From contig NZ_CP129016.1 of NCBI RefSeq assembly GCF_020524085.2, forward strand, positions 1,172,001-1,236,000: DNA of 64,000 bases. Reading direction: 5' to 3'. This stretch comes from Halobacillus litoralis. GTDB taxonomy: Bacteria; Bacillota; Bacilli; Bacillales; Halobacillaceae. The position numbers were made by a program, and so were the translations under genes. This document shows, piece by piece, positions 62,361 through 64,000 of this stretch (position 1 is the first letter of the stretch; the number at the start of each line of letters is the position of its first letter). The notes under the pieces were generated by a model. That model was not told where the DNA came from. It worked only from the letters and a program-made list of their open reading frames with translations, and searched no databases.

Positions 62361-62774
62361 TTCTGTTTTGTGAAGGGTAGAGCTTCAGGTCGGCATGCAT
62401 ATTCTTGAGTTTGTTTGTGCACCTTAGCGGTTAATGTCACGAAGGTCTCTGCCCCCAGGTACAACATCAGATGAATACCGTAAACGGTTTTTAGCTTCTT
62501 CACTAATCACAAATACAAGCATAAAGACCTGCTGAAAGGCAGGTCTTATTTAATCGCAGGTGTAATGGAAAGCGGTTACTTATGCTATAATGCCATTACA
62601 TCCATTAAAGAAAATAGGTTTCTAAATAAAACCATATTCTGTTTTGAATCCGTTCATACCTTTTTTATTAACCCTTTTTAAATAGGGACATTACATAAGC
62701 GGCACGGGGCAAACATGATAGAACCATCCATAAAAAACATGGATGGAAACTTGTTTTGGGAGGAGTTTTTTTCC
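62361..62774. other. Intergenic region before the DUF4166 gene
   Basis: This 414-base region holds a hairpin at 62523-62548 and a possible 32-codon minus-strand frame (62424-62522) that starts MLVFVISEEAKNRLRYSSDV and ends GGRDLRDINR. Its ribosome binding site would lie inside that hairpin. Nothing else is supportable apart from the promoter region of the DUF4166 gene. Confidence 0.4.
62523..62548 (+). terminator. Hairpin, possible terminator after the RQC-like gene
   Basis: AAGACCTGC-tgaaa-GGCAGGTCTT is followed by ATTTAAT. It is far (160 bases) from the upstream stop codon and the T run is poor. Confidence 0.5.
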
Positions 62775-63419
62775 ATGAAATCGATTTTTCATCGAGCACT
62801 GGGTGAGCAATTCCATAATCTTCATCCAGAGCTTCAAAAGAAGTACGGATTAACGAGTAAACAAAATCTAATGATCCTTGGACAAGGGAGAATGACTGAA
62901 ATCAGAGGGACACATCCATTACTGCGACCTTTCCTTCAGGTGGGAACAAAAGATCATCTTGTGTTTGCAGAACGAGGGAAAGATGTGCCATTCACCCTTG
63001 AGAATTATATCTATGTAGATGAAAGAGGACGAGAGACGATCAGTTGGATTCGAAGGTTTTTCTTCCCTTACTCTATTCGAGGTTTTGATGCAGCAATGCG
63101 ATTCGATGAAGAGAAAGGTTGTATCGTTGATGATCTCGGAAAGACAGGGCTTCTACAAACAGAGCTCGACATCCATGTCACTGCAGAAGGCGGACTTTAT
63201 ATGGAGTCTAAAGCAATGAATCTAGATGGACTCATGTCTATGGCCAATCCGACGACCAGTGTATACGAGCATTATGATGAAGAGGAAGGAGCTTTTCGGG
63301 TGCATGTACACACGGAGCACCCGCTCTTAGGAACGCTTCTCATGTATGAAGGGACAGTCCATACGGAATTTTTACCAATGACTTTTAACAATATACCTGA
63401 ACGCGGCGTCTTAGACTGA
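62775..63419 (+). CDS. DUF4166 family protein
   Basis: This 214-residue soluble protein starts [20 protein letters not shown], the typical opening of the DUF4166 family. It also shows the mid-domain [17 protein letters not shown] segment ([13 protein letters not shown]). Relatives are often fused or linked to SDR-type saccharopine dehydrogenase-like proteins; no reaction is known. ATG 62775 is chosen because GGGAGGAG lies nine bases upstream; the longer in-frame start at 62715 lies before that site. kynA starts 14 bases downstream, so the two are cotranscribed. Confidence 0.82.
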   Translation: MKSIFHRALGEQFHNLHPELQKKYGLTSKQNLMILGQGRMTEIRGTHPLLRPFLQVGTKDHLVFAERGKDVPFTLENYIYVDERGRETISWIRRFFFPYSIRGFDAAMRFDEEKGCIVDDLGKTGLLQTELDIHVTAEGGLYMESKAMNLDGLMSMANPTTSVYEHYDEEEGAFRVHVHTEHPLLGTLLMYEGTVHTEFLPMTFNNIPERGVLD

Positions 63420-63432
63420 AGGAGGGACAGCA

Positions 63433-64000
63433 GTGACAAATCATAAAAATGATGGAAACGAGAACATTCATACTGATTTTTCAAGCCGGATGACCTATGG
63501 TGAATACTTGAATTTGAATGAACTGCTATCTGCCCAAAATCGGCTATCCTCCCATCATGATGAGATGCTCTTTATTATCATTCATCAAGTCAGTGAACTA
63601 TGGATGAAGTTGACGTTACATGAACTTCAAGCAGCTATAGAAGCCATCAGGGAAGACCAAATGCAGGCGGCTTTTAAGATGCTGGCACGCGTATCCAGCA
63701 TTCAGAAACAGATTATTCAAGCGTGGGATGTACTTTCGACATTGACCCCGTCAGAATATATGGAGTTCCGTGATCATCTTGGACAGGCTTCCGGATTCCA
63801 ATCCTATCAGTACAGAATGATTGAATTTGCACTGGGGTATAAAACCCCTCACGTATTAAAGATCTACGCAAAAGATCCTGATCTGCATCATCGACTTGAT
63901 GGGGCTTATCGTGCACCAAGCCTTTACGATGCTGCCATTGAGAAGTTATCGGATTCTGGTTTTCCGATTTCAGAGAAATTGTTGGACCGCGATTACACAC
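63433..64000 (+). CDS. kynA: Tryptophan 2,3-dioxygenase, N-terminal part (3' end outside window)
   Basis: This haem enzyme opens the indole ring of tryptophan to N-formylkynurenine, the first step of the kynurenine pathway. The fragment covers 189 codons of about 280. The start is GTG 63433 with GAAGGAGGG upstream. The active-site region [19 protein letters not shown] includes the substrate-contacting histidine (His42), and [20 protein letters not shown] is the family hallmark. The rest, with the haem-ligand histidine, lies outside. kynB and kynU may follow. Confidence 0.93.
   Translation, partial: MTNHKNDGNENIHTDFSSRMTYGEYLNLNELLSAQNRLSSHHDEMLFIIIHQVSELWMKLTLHELQAAIEAIREDQMQAAFKMLARVSSIQKQIIQAWDVLSTLTPSEYMEFRDHLGQASGFQSYQYRMIEFALGYKTPHVLKIYAKDPDLHHRLDGAYRAPSLYDAAIEKLSDSGFPISEKLLDRDYT

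Noticed and set aside
62564..62580. cre site before the DUF4166 gene
   Set aside because: The best alignment has two mismatches at key positions and wrong spacing in one orientation.
23..64000. tRNA, rRNA, CRISPR arrays, prophage or insertion-sequence transposases
   Set aside because: None was recognised on either strand; the only repeats are the intergenic elements described.

Overview
The window looks like chromosome of a Bacillaceae bacterium, most likely a halophilic or halotolerant one near Halobacillus, Thalassobacillus or Virgibacillus (inference). The evidence is Bacillus-type ribosome binding sites (AAGGAGG), SigA-like promoters, CcpA (cre), TreR, MhqR and BirA-like operators, a liaIHFSR-like operon, ypmR-ypmS, ypcP, RsbR and Sda homologues, and acidic proteins. 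I see no rRNA, tRNA, CRISPR array, prophage or transposase gene.

Layout. 1-4.8 kb: end of a DEAD-box helicase gene, a CAP-domain secreted protein, a membrane protein, a PAS-GGDEF diguanylate cyclase and an amidase. 5.4-13 kb: two alpha/beta hydrolases, a protein joining an HTH to a degenerate F1-ATPase beta-subunit-like domain, an MFS transporter, a Bax-inhibitor-like protein and a two-component system. 13-16 kb: folate genes pabA and a pabB-pabC fusion. 16.5-31.8 kb: RsbR-like protein, reductase, DUF779-aldehyde dehydrogenase pair under a consensus cre, ypcP, an HTH-TPR regulator, nuclease, ATL protein, broken pdxK, trhO, two MFS transporters and pncA. 32-36.4 kb: complete trehalose operon (EIIA, treP, treC, treR). 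36.5-42.4 kb: DUF6933-like protein, an MBL-rhodanese sulfur enzyme, a second HTH-TPR regulator with a small secreted peptide gene downstream, and aconitase. 42.4-54 kb: MhqR-box dioxygenase, DUF2071 protein, sda remnant, TRIC-like channel, cysK, ypmRS, a nuclease-XPD helicase fusion, a solitary N6-adenine methylase and bioY. 54-59 kb: pepQ and a lia operon. 59-64 kb: rpiA, an RQC-like DNA-binding protein, a DUF4166 protein and the start of kynA.

Three things stand out. First, five copies of an intergenic repeat, all between convergent genes, carry RNA-like modules whose stems differ between copies while keeping base pairing. Second, the HTH/AtpD-like fusion has lost its Walker A lysine and looks like an ATPase turned regulator. 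Third, an HTH-TPR receptor gene is followed by a 40-codon secreted peptide gene with its own ribosome binding site and terminator, a typical peptide-quorum-sensing arrangement.

A caution: ten genes carry thirteen reading-frame lesions. Most are single-base changes in homopolymers and four are in-frame stops. Because aconitase and folate genes are hit, sequence error is a serious possibility. I annotate the reconstructed full-length genes and state each lesion.
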